DNA of 64,000 nt from Pedobacter jeongneungensis (lineage in GTDB: Bacteria; Bacteroidota; Bacteroidia; Sphingobacteriales; Sphingobacteriaceae). The notes beneath the pieces are model-generated. The model was not told the origin of the DNA. It did no database searches and saw only the letters and a program-made list of their open reading frames with translations. Position numbers and translations under genes: made by a program. The stretch covers positions 124,001 through 188,000 of the forward strand of contig NZ_AYMG01000013.1 of NCBI RefSeq assembly GCF_000633455.1, in the 5' to 3' direction. Position 1 is the first letter of the stretch; each line of letters opens with the position of its first letter. Shown piece by piece: positions 1 to 8,583 of this stretch.

Positions 1-340
1 TATCTCGCAGCACATCATTGTAGATGAAATTTTCTAAAATAAGCCCCTGATTACGGTCTATTTTATCTCCATAAGCGTTAAGAGCCAACTTTTCATGAAT
101 AATTTGAAGTTGATAATGTAGGTTACGAAATCTTGATTCAGTTGACGGAGTAGAGTTAGGGTCACTTAAAACATCCCTGAGTTGTGATTGCTGAGATTCA
201 AAGTCTCGAAGTTTAGTATTGAGATCAGCTGTATCTCTACTATATCTTTCATAAGATTTAATTAGAGATGAGGTTTGCTCAATCTCTTTATTCACTTTAA
301 GAAACTTTTGAATATTCTCATATTCTTGATCATCTTTCAT
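1..340 (-). CDS. Hypothetical coiled-coil-like protein, partial at left edge
   Basis: An open frame runs without a stop from an ATG at 340 down to base 1, so at least 113 N-terminal residues are visible and the C-terminus lies outside the window. The peptide (starts MKDDQEYENIQKFLKVNKEI) is charged, Gln/Glu/Lys rich and has no signal peptide. Its heptad-like spacing fits an amphipathic or coiled-coil helix. It lies 57 bp downstream of the small gene at 398-673 on the same strand, so the two could be co-transcribed. I recognise no family. An accessory protein of a mobile or defence locus beyond the edge is possible but not shown. Confidence 0.5.
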   Translation of the reverse strand, partial: MKDDQEYENIQKFLKVNKEIEQTSSLIKSYERYSRDTADLNTKLRDFESQQSQLRDVLSDPNSTPSTESRFRNLHYQLQIIHEKLALNAYGDKIDRNQGLILENFIYNDVLRD

Positions 341-397
341 CCTATATGGTCATTAAAATTCTTATTATTGAGGCTTTATAGCAACTATTGCTTTCGG

Positions 398-673
398 TTA
401 ATCCATTATGCGCATAGCATCATCAATAGCTTTTACAATATCTGATATGGCTCCTTCAAGTTCTTTTGGAAAGTTCGACCAGTCGAAGTCATCTCTGTCA
501 GACCCTGAACTTGATATTTGAGTAAAAGTGACTTTTTGATTTCCGACAAACCCACTCCAATGAATTGGCGGACTCCATGTTGTATAATTAAATCCTTGGT
601 CGGCGTTTAGGTAGAAATGGCTTTTTAATCTTGAATTACCGTAATCTGTATATTCTCCTGTGACTTGATACAT
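398..673 (-). CDS. Hypothetical small soluble protein (91 aa)
   Basis: A 91-residue protein with no signal peptide or membrane segment. It is rich in aromatic and polar residues (many W, Y, F, S, D), which suggests a small folded beta-rich domain, and ends in an acidic helix-like stretch with EGAISDIVKAIDDAMRI. It precedes the partial gene at 1-340 on the same strand. I do not recognise the family. A complete frame, an ATG start and a composition unlike a shadow frame support it as a real gene. Confidence 0.5.
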   Translation of the reverse strand: MYQVTGEYTDYGNSRLKSHFYLNADQGFNYTTWSPPIHWSGFVGNQKVTFTQISSSGSDRDDFDWSNFPKELEGAISDIVKAIDDAMRIMD

Positions 674-938
674 TGTTTAAAATTTAAATACAATATAGTA
701 ATTGTCACTGATATTTAAGCTCACCGTCTGCGAACTGAGAAAATGTGTGAGAACTGGTAGCTGTATAGCAGCGAGGTTCGATCTATGTTTTAACACAAGC
801 GTTAGCGCAGCATTTTCGATTACGCAGGTGAGCTGAGAAGTGGAATGCGATTAGATTTATTCAGGATAGAGCGAAGCACTCAATCTCCTTATATTTCCCC
901 ATTCTTTTCAACCTATTTTCTAATCCGTTCTGTTTTGT

Positions 939-946
939 TAGTTTTG
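939..946 (+). promoter_or_regulatory. Bacteroidota -7 box upstream of the EVE-domain gene
   Basis: TAGTTTTG matches the Bacteroidota -7 consensus TAnnTTTG exactly and lies 20 bp before the ATG at 967. No clear -33 TTTG is seen at the usual spacing. Confidence 0.45.
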
Positions 947-966
947 AGCTTTAAATTAAGAATAAA

Positions 967-1371
967 ATGAATCATTGGTTAGTAAAATCAGAGCCTTTTA
1001 AATACAGTTGGGAAAAATTTAACGAAGATGGCCGTACCTTTTGGGATGGTGTGCGTAATTATCAGGCGAGGAATAACCTGAAAGCCATGAAAGAAGGCGA
1101 TTTAGTGCTTTTTTACCACAGTAACGAAGGGAAAAACGTAGTGGGCATTGCCAAAGTGGTAAGAGAATTTTACCAGGATCCCACTACTGATGATGCCAAC
1201 TGGGTAGTGGTCGATTTATCGCCGATAGAAAGCCTGAAAAATCCGGTTTCTTTAGAGCAGATCAAAGCTGAACCAAGTTTAACAGATATCTCTTTGGTGC
1301 GCCAGGGCCGTTTATCGGTAATGCCACTTAAAGCTGAAGAATTTGATAAGATTTTGGAAATGGGGGCTTAG
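967..1371 (+). CDS. EVE domain-containing protein
   Basis: A 134-residue protein that is essentially one EVE domain, a PUA-like fold related to human THYN1. The typical N-terminal signature WLVKSEP is at residues 4-10, and the WDGVRNYQARN motif that lines the binding pocket is near residues 26-36. Bacterial EVE proteins are known or suspected to bind modified bases in DNA or RNA; the ligand here cannot be told from sequence. It is soluble and cytoplasmic. It stands alone, with a TAnnTTTG box just upstream. The length is normal for the short single-domain form. Confidence 0.9.
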   Translation: MNHWLVKSEPFKYSWEKFNEDGRTFWDGVRNYQARNNLKAMKEGDLVLFYHSNEGKNVVGIAKVVREFYQDPTTDDANWVVVDLSPIESLKNPVSLEQIKAEPSLTDISLVRQGRLSVMPLKAEEFDKILEMGA

Positions 1372-1503
1372 TCTTAGTCCAAAGTCCTTAGTCGAAAGTC
1401 AGGAGCCTGTTGAACGAGGGGTTATGGTTGTAATAAAGTTTGGAGTTGGGCGTTTGGAGTGGATTGATTGAATTTAGTCCGAAGTCTTGAGTCAGCAGTC
1501 TTT

Positions 1504-1582
1504 AGTCGATTTTAACAATTAACCGATTTAAACAGTTAACCGATTAACCAATCTAAACAATTAACCAACTAAACCGCTCTCG
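1504..1582. repeat. Low-complexity 'TTAACCGAT/AATTAACCAA' repeat tract
   Basis: A run of short degenerate units based on TTAACC separated by A/T-rich bases lies directly before the secreted-protein gene at 1584. Similar tracts occur at about 2164-2222 and 2973-3030, in each case in a gap next to a gene end or start. Gene-free patches of 'agtc/tagtcgaaagtc' repeats sit beside them. No protein is encoded. Confidence 0.6.
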
Positions 1583-1583
1583 A

Positions 1584-2096
1584 ATGAAAATTTTCTTTTT
1601 ATCGCTCTGTTTCTTTATCAGTAATCTGTTTCTCAACAGCGTTAAAGCGCAGGAATTTATCAATTACCAGGTAAAAGTGGTTTCTGATTCTTTACCTGTG
1701 GTAAAAGGTACCATAGAGAAAATTTCTCCTGAAGGTGTCGCTGTGAATGATGGTTATGGGAATTACATCATGCTCCGCGCTAAAAATATCATCAGCATCC
1801 GCTTAAAGAAAAAAGGCATTAATACTGGTAAAGGATTTCTGATCGGGACGCTTGCCGGCGCGGCAATTGGTTCTTTGGCATTTACAGATAACAACAATGC
1901 ATCTGGCAACGAGCAACTTGTGGCATTTTTGGCTGCTACCACTCTGGGGGCTGCAGTAGGTACAACTTATGGCCTTATTGCCGAACTTAAGGCTAAAAAG
2001 ATGTTTTTGAAGATCAATAAAGATGTAAAATTGTTTGCTACTGAGTATAAAAAATTGGAAATCTATTCCAAAGCTCACTATATTGATAAACCTTAG
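1584..2096 (+). CDS. Secreted hypothetical protein with glycine-zipper-like hydrophobic segments
   Basis: A 170-residue protein with a clear signal peptide (residues 1-22, ending in V-K-A-Q). The mature part starts with a small beta-rich domain (about 23-75) resembling the 'sensing' fold in many Bacteroidota exported proteins. Two Gly/Ala-rich hydrophobic stretches follow (about 84-97 and 110-128; GxxxGxxxG-like spacing), suggesting membrane insertion or oligomerisation. The C-terminus is Lys-rich. The next gene (2228-2791) has the same layout of signal peptide, strand-rich domain and RIKK or RTIKKG motif, so the two look like distant relatives. Function unknown. Confidence 0.6.
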   Translation: MKIFFLSLCFFISNLFLNSVKAQEFINYQVKVVSDSLPVVKGTIEKISPEGVAVNDGYGNYIMLRAKNIISIRLKKKGINTGKGFLIGTLAGAAIGSLAFTDNNNASGNEQLVAFLAATTLGAAVGTTYGLIAELKAKKMFLKINKDVKLFATEYKKLEIYSKAHYIDKP

Positions 2097-2227
2097 GCGC
2101 CAGTCGTATTTAGTCCAATTCCTGAGCCGGTAGTCTTTAGTCGATTTACTGGTTTGAAGTTTGGTCTCAGTTAACCAATTAACCGATTAACCAGTTTATA
2201 CAATTAACCAAATGAACCAATAACATC

Positions 2228-2791
2228 ATGAAGTCTATCTATGTTGCCCTCCTCTTTTTCTTCTCCCTAAGCTATGCCATGGCGCAAAATGTGAAGCCCT
2301 ATATTGCTGTGATTAAAACTGAAAAAGGCAAACAAAAAGGAATTTTATATAAAGTAGATTCGGCAAGCGTAATTCTAAATCACGATGGCGAATTTATTAC
2401 CGTTCCCTTAAATGATATTAAAACGGTACAGATCCGAACAATTAAAAAAGGTTATAAAGGGATGAACCTGATAAAAATAGGTACACAGGACCCCGATCAA
2501 TACAAAATAGATAAGCGCGGCAAATTAGTTGATAAATGGGGCAAAGAAGCACCAACCTTAGAAGAAGAAGCTGGAATTACTTTTTTCTCTGTTATTTTTA
2601 CCGCAATTGCCAACGCTGTTGCGCTACCCATCCATGCCATTAACCCAAATGTAGCCAGGTTTAATCTCGATCAAAAAGAAGCCAATAAAATAAACGAGCT
2701 GAGTTATTATTCCATTTATTACCAGGCCAATCCAGATGTTTTGGCAGAACTGCAGCAGTTGAAATCTATTTCATCTACGATTAGACGTTAG
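2228..2791 (+). CDS. Secreted hypothetical protein, relative of the preceding gene
   Basis: A 187-residue protein with a signal peptide (residues 1-19, cleavage after AMA-Q). The N-terminal domain holds the pattern 'KGILYKVDSASVILNHDGE...VPLNDIKTVQIRTIKKG', close in spacing to the matching region of the gene at 1584-2096. This suggests a shared domain that binds or senses something in the periplasm or at the outer membrane. A hydrophobic stretch (about 118-135) could insert into a membrane. No catalytic motif is visible and I assign no function. Confidence 0.6.
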   Translation: MKSIYVALLFFFSLSYAMAQNVKPYIAVIKTEKGKQKGILYKVDSASVILNHDGEFITVPLNDIKTVQIRTIKKGYKGMNLIKIGTQDPDQYKIDKRGKLVDKWGKEAPTLEEEAGITFFSVIFTAIANAVALPIHAINPNVARFNLDQKEANKINELSYYSIYYQANPDVLAELQQLKSISSTIRR

Positions 2792-3033
2792 GCGTTGGGC
2801 GTTTGGCGTCGAATGAAGCTAAATCTGTCTAGATAGATCTCTCCATTTCGCTGCGCTACAGTCGAGATGACGATCATTCTATTGGAGTTTGTCAATGGTA
2901 AGTATTCATGCATTGCTTCGTAGGTCTTCTGCGTTCAGAATGATAAGCAAGTTGAAGTTGTGGCCTAGTGGCAATTAACCATGATCTATCAACCAATAAA
3001 CCATTAACCAGCTTATAAGATTAACCCAATGAA

Positions 3034-4215
3034 CTACTGAACCACATTATTTCTTTTACTCAGCGTAATTCCCAGCGTCATTACAATACTAGAACCCAAT
3101 ACCACAAGGAACAAAAATGGCGTACCCACTTCCTGTATTTTTAGCGATGCAGGCAGGTTGAAATAAAGTAAAATGCTGATCAGTCCGCGGGGGGCGATGT
3201 ATAAAATCGGGCCTAAATTATCCTTTTTAAATATTTTAAGGAAGAGCATCCTGATAAGGTATATCGTGATCAGAATGAAAAAACCATTCGCCAATACAAT
3301 CTTGTTGTTCAATTCGCCAATGTTCATTGTAAAACCGAAAATAACAAAGAAGAAGGTTCGTAAAATAAAGGCACTTTCGGCCGATAACTGGTAAAGCTGC
3401 GATAAATCGGCTGTTAAATTCTTGTATAAAAAGATGCTCCTGAACCAGGCGTGCTGGATGGTATCGGCATTGTTCAGGAATAAACCCGTACTCAAAATCA
3501 GCACCAGCGAAGATAGGTGGTAGGATTGACCGATGGCATAAACCAGAATAAGTATGGCAATAATCAGGAAAAATTTGATGTGGTGTACCAACCTGCCCAT
3601 AATATATAATAGCACCACACAGGCAATGGCCGATAGTAAAAGGATGAGAAAAGTACTTAAACCCAGACCGATAAATGCGGAGGTATTGACTGAATGGTTG
3701 GTAATGGTGAAATTAAAAATGATGATCCCCAGGATATCAGAGAAAGACGATTCGTAGATCACAAACTCTTTATCTTTATTGTTTAAGGCTGCGGCCGATG
3801 GAATGGCAATGGCCGAACTGATTACGCTAAAAGGGATGGCATTGGCAATGCAGGTATATAAATCGTGGTGCGAAATCTGGTAAATGATGGTCGTAATTAC
3901 GCTGATGGTACCGAGCAAAATGGTTAAAGCCGAAAAAAAAGCGCTTTTAATGATCTTGTTTTTTTGTTGATCATATTTAAGTTCGAGGGAGCCCTCAAAA
4001 ACAATCAAAATTAAACCTACTGTACCTAAAGTAGGGAGGATAGATAGAAAATTAAAAGTCTGTATTTTAAGATAATCGACCAGGAAACGCAAACCAATAC
4101 CCAATAAAAGCAGCAATAAAACCGATGGTACTTTGGTTTTACTGGCCACTAAATCAAACAGATAAGAAAAAATAACTAATCCGCTTAAAATAATAAGAAT
4201 GGTATAAGTTGTCAT
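3034..4215 (-). CDS. Cation/proton antiporter (CPA family)
   Basis: An integral membrane protein of 393 residues with about 11-12 hydrophobic segments and no large soluble domain. I place the start at the ATG at 4215 (MTTYTILIILSG), because the longer frame only adds a non-membrane leader. The segment YESSFSDILGI (about residues 162-172 of this start) matches the CPA1/NhaP core 'ES-x-x-N-D': the ion-binding Asp is kept and the Asn is replaced by Ser. The likely role is Na+ or K+ for H+ exchange in the inner membrane, for pH or salt balance. It lacks the cytoplasmic C-terminal domain of many CPA proteins. The next upstream gene on the strand is the thioesterase, about 70 bp away. Confidence 0.8.
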   Translation of the reverse strand: MTTYTILIILSGLVIFSYLFDLVASKTKVPSVLLLLLLGIGLRFLVDYLKIQTFNFLSILPTLGTVGLILIVFEGSLELKYDQQKNKIIKSAFFSALTILLGTISVITTIIYQISHHDLYTCIANAIPFSVISSAIAIPSAAALNNKDKEFVIYESSFSDILGIIIFNFTITNHSVNTSAFIGLGLSTFLILLLSAIACVVLLYIMGRLVHHIKFFLIIAILILVYAIGQSYHLSSLVLILSTGLFLNNADTIQHAWFRSIFLYKNLTADLSQLYQLSAESAFILRTFFFVIFGFTMNIGELNNKIVLANGFFILITIYLIRMLFLKIFKKDNLGPILYIAPRGLISILLYFNLPASLKIQEVGTPFLFLVVLGSSIVMTLGITLSKRNNVVQ

Positions 4216-4284
4216 ATTTTTCAGCGTAGGTAAGCCGCTAAAATAAAACAATCAAGCCAAGCAAGAAGGAATTTAATGTAAAAA

Positions 4285-4806
4285 TTATGCTTTAAAGAAA
4301 AGTGCCTTTAATTCACTGGCATCATCCGGGTTCATTTTTCCACCCAAAACCAGGCGCAATTGCCTGCGGCGCAGGGCACCATCAAACAGATCAGTTTCTT
4401 CGGGTGTTTCTGGTATCAGCTCCGGCACTGGTATGGTCCGCGCACTCTGATCTACCGCAACAAAAGTATAGTAAGCCTCATTACTTTTTTGGCGGGCACC
4501 GCTTGGGATATTCTCGGCCCAAACATCCAAACGCACCTCTACAGAGGTATTAAATGCCCTGGTTACCTTAGCCTCAATGGTAATCACATCGCCTAATTTA
4601 ATGGGATGTTTAAAAGAAACGTTATCAACAGAAGCTGTAACTACAATGCGGTTACAGTGTTTTTGAGCAGAAATAGCAGCCGCAATATCCATCCAGTGCA
4701 GCAAACGGCCGCCCATCAGGTTATTTAACGTATTGGTATCATTTGGCAGTACCAACTCGTTCATGATGGTAAAACTTTCTTTGGCGAATTTCTTTTTAGG
4801 GATCAT
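4285..4806 (-). CDS. Acyl-CoA thioesterase, hotdog fold
   Basis: A 173-residue single-hotdog protein of the acyl-CoA hydrolase (BACH/YciA-type) family, which hydrolyses acyl-CoA to free acid and CoA. Typical features are the N-terminal 'MNELVLPNDTNTLNNLMGGRLLHWMD' region, containing the helix with catalytic Asn/Asp candidates, and 'ASVDNVSFKHPIKLGDVI' for the central strands. I start it at the ATG at 4806: a TACTTTTG box lies 7 bp upstream, and the longer frame adds an unrelated leader. Its link to the distant PKS operon is not supported by position. Substrate chain length is not predictable. Confidence 0.85.
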   Translation of the reverse strand: MIPKKKFAKESFTIMNELVLPNDTNTLNNLMGGRLLHWMDIAAAISAQKHCNRIVVTASVDNVSFKHPIKLGDVITIEAKVTRAFNTSVEVRLDVWAENIPSGARQKSNEAYYTFVAVDQSARTIPVPELIPETPEETDLFDGALRRRQLRLVLGGKMNPDDASELKALFFKA

Positions 4807-4813
4807 TTGAACG

Positions 4814-4821
4814 CAAAAGTA
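4814..4821 (-). promoter_or_regulatory. Bacteroidota -7 box for the acyl-CoA thioesterase gene
   Basis: Read on the minus strand this is TACTTTTG, an exact TAnnTTTG match 7 bp from the ATG at 4806. The mRNA would be nearly leaderless, which supports the shorter start. Confidence 0.5.
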
Positions 4822-4995
4822 ACAAAAATGTATGTTAAATCTTACCTTAAATGGATTCCGGTAGATTTTAATGGGATTTTGCTGATGATTAAATACATTT
4901 ATGAAGATTGTAATTTGTAGGTAAGGAGAAAAATTAGTGGCAATCAATCAAAAAACAATTCAATGCGAATCCTGTTGTCATAAAAAATTAAATTA

Positions 4996-6495
4996 ATGCA
5001 GAACCAGACACTGATCCAGTTTTTTCATTGGTATTATAACGAAGAGCAAAATTTATGGACAAAAGTGGCTTCCGAAGCCGCTCATTTAAAAGAAATAGGG
5101 ATTACTGCGGTTTGGCTTCCGCCGGCTTATAAATCGAACAATGCCGCTTACGATGTGGGCTATGCCACTTACGATTTATTCGATTTGGGTGAATTTGACC
5201 AAAAAGGCGGTGTGAATACCAAATATGGCTCTAAAGATGAATATATCAAGGCTATTGAAGCGCTGCATGATAATGGCATAAATGCCTTAGCCGATGCCGT
5301 TTTTAACCATAAGGCTAGTGGCGATGAAGTGGAAAAAGTGAAGGTGAGAACGGTAAACCCTGATAACAGAAACGAATTTACCAGTGATGTTTTTGAAATA
5401 GAAGCCTGGACAAAGTTTACCTTCCCGGGGCGAAAAGGTAAATATTCTGAATTTATCTGGGACCACAATTGCTTTAGCGGGGTAGACTGGGCCGAAGACC
5501 TTAAGAAATCGGCCATTTATTCTATCCAGAATAATGTAGGTGAAGGGTTTGAAGAAGTTCCTTCTACCGAGCTGGGCAATTACGATTACCTGATGTTTAA
5601 TGATATTGATTACCGTAACCGAGCCGTAGTAGAAGAATTAAAATATTGGGGCGAATGGGTGGTAGAAACCACTAAAGTTGATGGCTTTAGGTTAGATGCG
5701 GTAAAACACATTAATCCTGGTTTTATAACCGAATGGATTGACCATTTGAATCAGAAATTTAACCGCGAGTTTTTTATTGTTGCCGAAGATTGGAATGTGG
5801 TAGATATAGCGGGACAATTGGAATACATTGAGCTTACCGGAGGCCGTACGCAGATATTTGATTCGCTTTTGCACCATAATTTTTTTGTGGCCAGTAAGGA
5901 TGAGAGTTTCGATATGCGAACCATTTTTAATGATACTTTGGTCCAGATTAAGCCCGAACTGGCGGTTACTTTTGTGGATAACCATGATTCGCAACCATTA
6001 CAGGCATTAGAATCTTATGTGGATTTTTGGTTCAGGCCGTTGGCTTATGCCATGATTTTATTGCGTTTACAGGGCATTCCTTGTTTGTTTTTCCCTGATC
6101 TATATGGCGGCATTTACGATGATCAGGATCAGGAAGGGAATGAGGTTCACGTAGAATTGGTAGCGATCGCGGCAGTAGAAACCATGAGTAAAATTCGTAC
6201 TACCTTAGCTTATGGTGAGCAACGCGATTATTTTGATCATGGCAATTGTGTAGGCTGGACAAGGGAAGGGGATGAGGAACATGAAAATAGCGGACTTGCG
6301 GTATTGTTAAGTACAGGCGAAGAAGGATATAAAAAAATGGAAATAGGCAAACGTTTCGCCGGAAAAACCTTTGTTGATGCTTTAGGCTACAGGGAGCAGG
6401 AGGTAATAATCGATGAAAACGGCTGGGCAGAATTTCATTGCAATGCGGGCAGTGTATCGGTTTGGGTGTTAAAGGTGGGCGTATCATTAAGTTAA
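4996..6495 (+). CDS. Cytoplasmic alpha-amylase, GH13
   Basis: A 499-residue GH13 enzyme, closest in layout to subfamily 5 (AmyS-like liquefying amylases), hydrolysing alpha-1,4-glucan bonds. There is no signal peptide, so it should act on intracellular glycogen or imported maltodextrin. The catalytic triad is visible: nucleophile Asp234 in GFRLDAVKH, acid/base Glu264 in VAEDWN, and stabilising Asp331 in FVDNHDS. 'ADAVFNHKA' (about 100-107) is conserved region I. The Tyr usual after the acid/base Glu is Asp here. A C-terminal beta domain ends the protein. It is transcribed alone and followed by a repeat-rich gap. Confidence 0.92.
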   Translation: MQNQTLIQFFHWYYNEEQNLWTKVASEAAHLKEIGITAVWLPPAYKSNNAAYDVGYATYDLFDLGEFDQKGGVNTKYGSKDEYIKAIEALHDNGINALADAVFNHKASGDEVEKVKVRTVNPDNRNEFTSDVFEIEAWTKFTFPGRKGKYSEFIWDHNCFSGVDWAEDLKKSAIYSIQNNVGEGFEEVPSTELGNYDYLMFNDIDYRNRAVVEELKYWGEWVVETTKVDGFRLDAVKHINPGFITEWIDHLNQKFNREFFIVAEDWNVVDIAGQLEYIELTGGRTQIFDSLLHHNFFVASKDESFDMRTIFNDTLVQIKPELAVTFVDNHDSQPLQALESYVDFWFRPLAYAMILLRLQGIPCLFFPDLYGGIYDDQDQEGNEVHVELVAIAAVETMSKIRTTLAYGEQRDYFDHGNCVGWTREGDEEHENSGLAVLLSTGEEGYKKMEIGKRFAGKTFVDALGYREQEVIIDENGWAEFHCNAGSVSVWVLKVGVSLS

Positions 6496-7636
6496 GGTTT
6501 TTAACCACAGATGTACACAGATAAAAACGGATTTTACATCTGTGTTCATCCTTTTTATTTGTGGTTGAATTATTTTCACCCGTGCCGATGGCTTAACTTA
6601 ATGACATTGGGTAAGGTATTTTATCCAATCCTTGGTCTGTATCCTCACAGACCGTTTATGATGATTTTAGATATTGGGTGTATTGTGGGATATTACGCAG
6701 TGTTCTGTGGGGACACAGACCATGGTTATCGGATCTTAATTGGTGTTTAATGGAGATGAATTCTCTAGACGTATCGTCATTCCCAACTTGATTGGGAATC
6801 TTAATGCAATAAGCTATAAGATTGACTGAGCAATAGTGGTCACTCCCTGAGTCTGTATTATAGGTACAATTAATTATAATATTCTTCTACCCCCTCAATC
6901 CCGGCCTCAGCAATGACGACCACACTAACGAACTATGCATTATGTAGATTATTGGCGTCAGCACGGAAATGTCTAATAGTAGCACTGCCCTGAATTAAAT
7001 AAACCTGATCGGAACGAACATCCCGGTTTTTGATTCGATCAAATCAGTACGAACTTACATTGGGATAAAATGTAGAGCAGGACTACCGGAACCGAATCTG
7101 TAGAAACCTGCTTTCCAAATCATTTTAGTTTTAAAGCTCTGTTAAGCCCATGGTGTGTGTCCTCATAGAACATATCGGATTGAAATTATAATTAGATAGA
7201 GGGAAACAATCTTTATAATAAAGCTATAAGCATGAAAGATTGCTTCGGCTCGCTCAATCCCGGCCTCGCAATGACGACCACACTAACAGAACGTATCAGA
7301 TTGAAATTATAATTAGATAGAGGTCTGTGGGGACACAGACCTCGGCAAGGGGATCTTATTTGAGTTTTCTAAAGGAGATTATCCTTAGAGGTATCGTCAT
7401 TGCGAAAAGGCTTTTTCAGCCGACAGCCTGCCCCGATTTTCGGGGAAGCAATCTTTATAATAGAGCTATAAGCATGAAAGATTGCTTCGGCTCTGTTCAT
7501 CCATGGTCTGTGTCCTCACAGAACATTTATCGAACGTATCGGATTGAAATTATAATTAGATAGAGGTCTGTGGGGACATAGACCTCGGCAAAGGGATCTT
7601 ACCTGGTGTTATAAACGATATAAATTCCCTAACCTG
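6496..7636. repeat. Gene-free 1.1-kb gap with dispersed repeats
   Basis: No convincing gene is seen. The region holds several copies of an element built as 'ATTGAAATTATAATTAGATA' followed by a GGTCTGTGGGGACACAGACC palindrome and CTCGGCAAxGGGATCTTA. The fullest copies are near 7291-7356 and 7536-7602; partial ones are near 6706-6740 and 7174-7203. GTCATTGCGA...GCAATCTT palindromes (7396-7455, and a variant near 7228-7280) are mixed in. The 7396-7455 copy has an extra CCCCGATTTTCGGGG hairpin inserted in it. Short open frames here are made of repeat sequence. Confidence 0.7.
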
Positions 7637-8563
7637 CTACAAAAAATTATCCTCAGCCCTGTATGCTGAAATAACCGCCAATTCTCCTTCTTTTCCGCTT
7701 TTAGAATTGCCATGCTCCATACCCATTACGCCCTTATAACCTTTTTGATGTAGATGTTTAAACAGGTTTTTATAATTGATTTCTCCGGTTGTTGGTTCTT
7801 TCCGGCCAGGGTTATCGCCAATCTGGATGTAGGCAATTTCATCCCAGCAGCGATCGATGGTTTTAATTAAATCGCCTTCGGTACGTTGCATGTGGTAAAT
7901 ATCGTACAGGATTTTACAGGAAGGACTTTTAACGGCCTTGCAAACGGCATAAGTTTCATTCGTTTTTTGTAGGAAAAGCTCTGGTGTATCGCTCAAAGTT
8001 TCCAGTACCATAATTAATCCGTGAGGCTCGAAAATTTCGGCACCTGCACGTATGGCATCAATTACATTGGCAAACTGGTTGCCGTAAGGTAAATTACGCT
8101 CATAAAAACCCGGAACCACCGTAAGCCATTTTGCATTGCAACGTTTAGCCGCTTCGACCGATTTTTTACAGGTTTCGATAAATTTATCTTTAAACTCTTT
8201 TTTGCCAGTGGTTAAGGAGGTTTTCCAGTTATCGCCCCCGTCTACCACGAAAACTCCCATTCGCATCCCCAGTTTTGACAATAGATTGCCTATTTTTTCC
8301 TGTTCTTCAACAGAGCGGCCGAGATAGCCATTATCTTCTATAGAACGGAAACCTTTATCGTACATGAACCGGATCTGATCTAAAAAACTTTTGCCGGCAT
8401 GGTTTTCGAACATACCCTGATGCGGCGCATAATCGAGGTTAAAAGTTTTATCGCTTAATTTATCATTTGGTTTTTCAGCAGCAAAAGTATTGGTAAATCC
8501 TGTTCCTGTAGTAATGGCACCGGCAGTGAGCAGGCTATTTCTTATAAATTCACTTCTTTTCAT
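7637..8563 (-). CDS. Exported hydroxypyruvate isomerase-like TIM barrel protein
   Basis: A 308-residue protein of the xylose-isomerase-like TIM barrel family (sugar phosphate isomerase/epimerase), with an N-terminal export signal (MKRSEFIRNSLLTAGAITTG, Tat- or Sec-like, no full twin arginine). Motifs match the hydroxypyruvate isomerase branch: VLETL (metal-ligand Glu), LYDIYHMQRTEGDL (Asp and His), IQIGDNPGRKEPTTGEINY, and GMEHG with the last ligand Glu. It is the last gene of a four-gene operon with ApbE, a Gfo/Idh/MocA oxidoreductase and a SUMF1-like protein. The likely role is isomerisation of a keto sugar or sugar acid in the periplasm; the substrate is unknown. Confidence 0.8.
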   Translation of the reverse strand: MKRSEFIRNSLLTAGAITTGTGFTNTFAAEKPNDKLSDKTFNLDYAPHQGMFENHAGKSFLDQIRFMYDKGFRSIEDNGYLGRSVEEQEKIGNLLSKLGMRMGVFVVDGGDNWKTSLTTGKKEFKDKFIETCKKSVEAAKRCNAKWLTVVPGFYERNLPYGNQFANVIDAIRAGAEIFEPHGLIMVLETLSDTPELFLQKTNETYAVCKAVKSPSCKILYDIYHMQRTEGDLIKTIDRCWDEIAYIQIGDNPGRKEPTTGEINYKNLFKHLHQKGYKGVMGMEHGNSKSGKEGELAVISAYRAEDNFL

Positions 8564-8583
8564 CGGTTTGGTTTTAACAGATA

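Noticed and set aside
6511-7563. Several short open frames after the amylase gene
   Set aside because: They are built from dispersed repeats and change frame between repeat copies.
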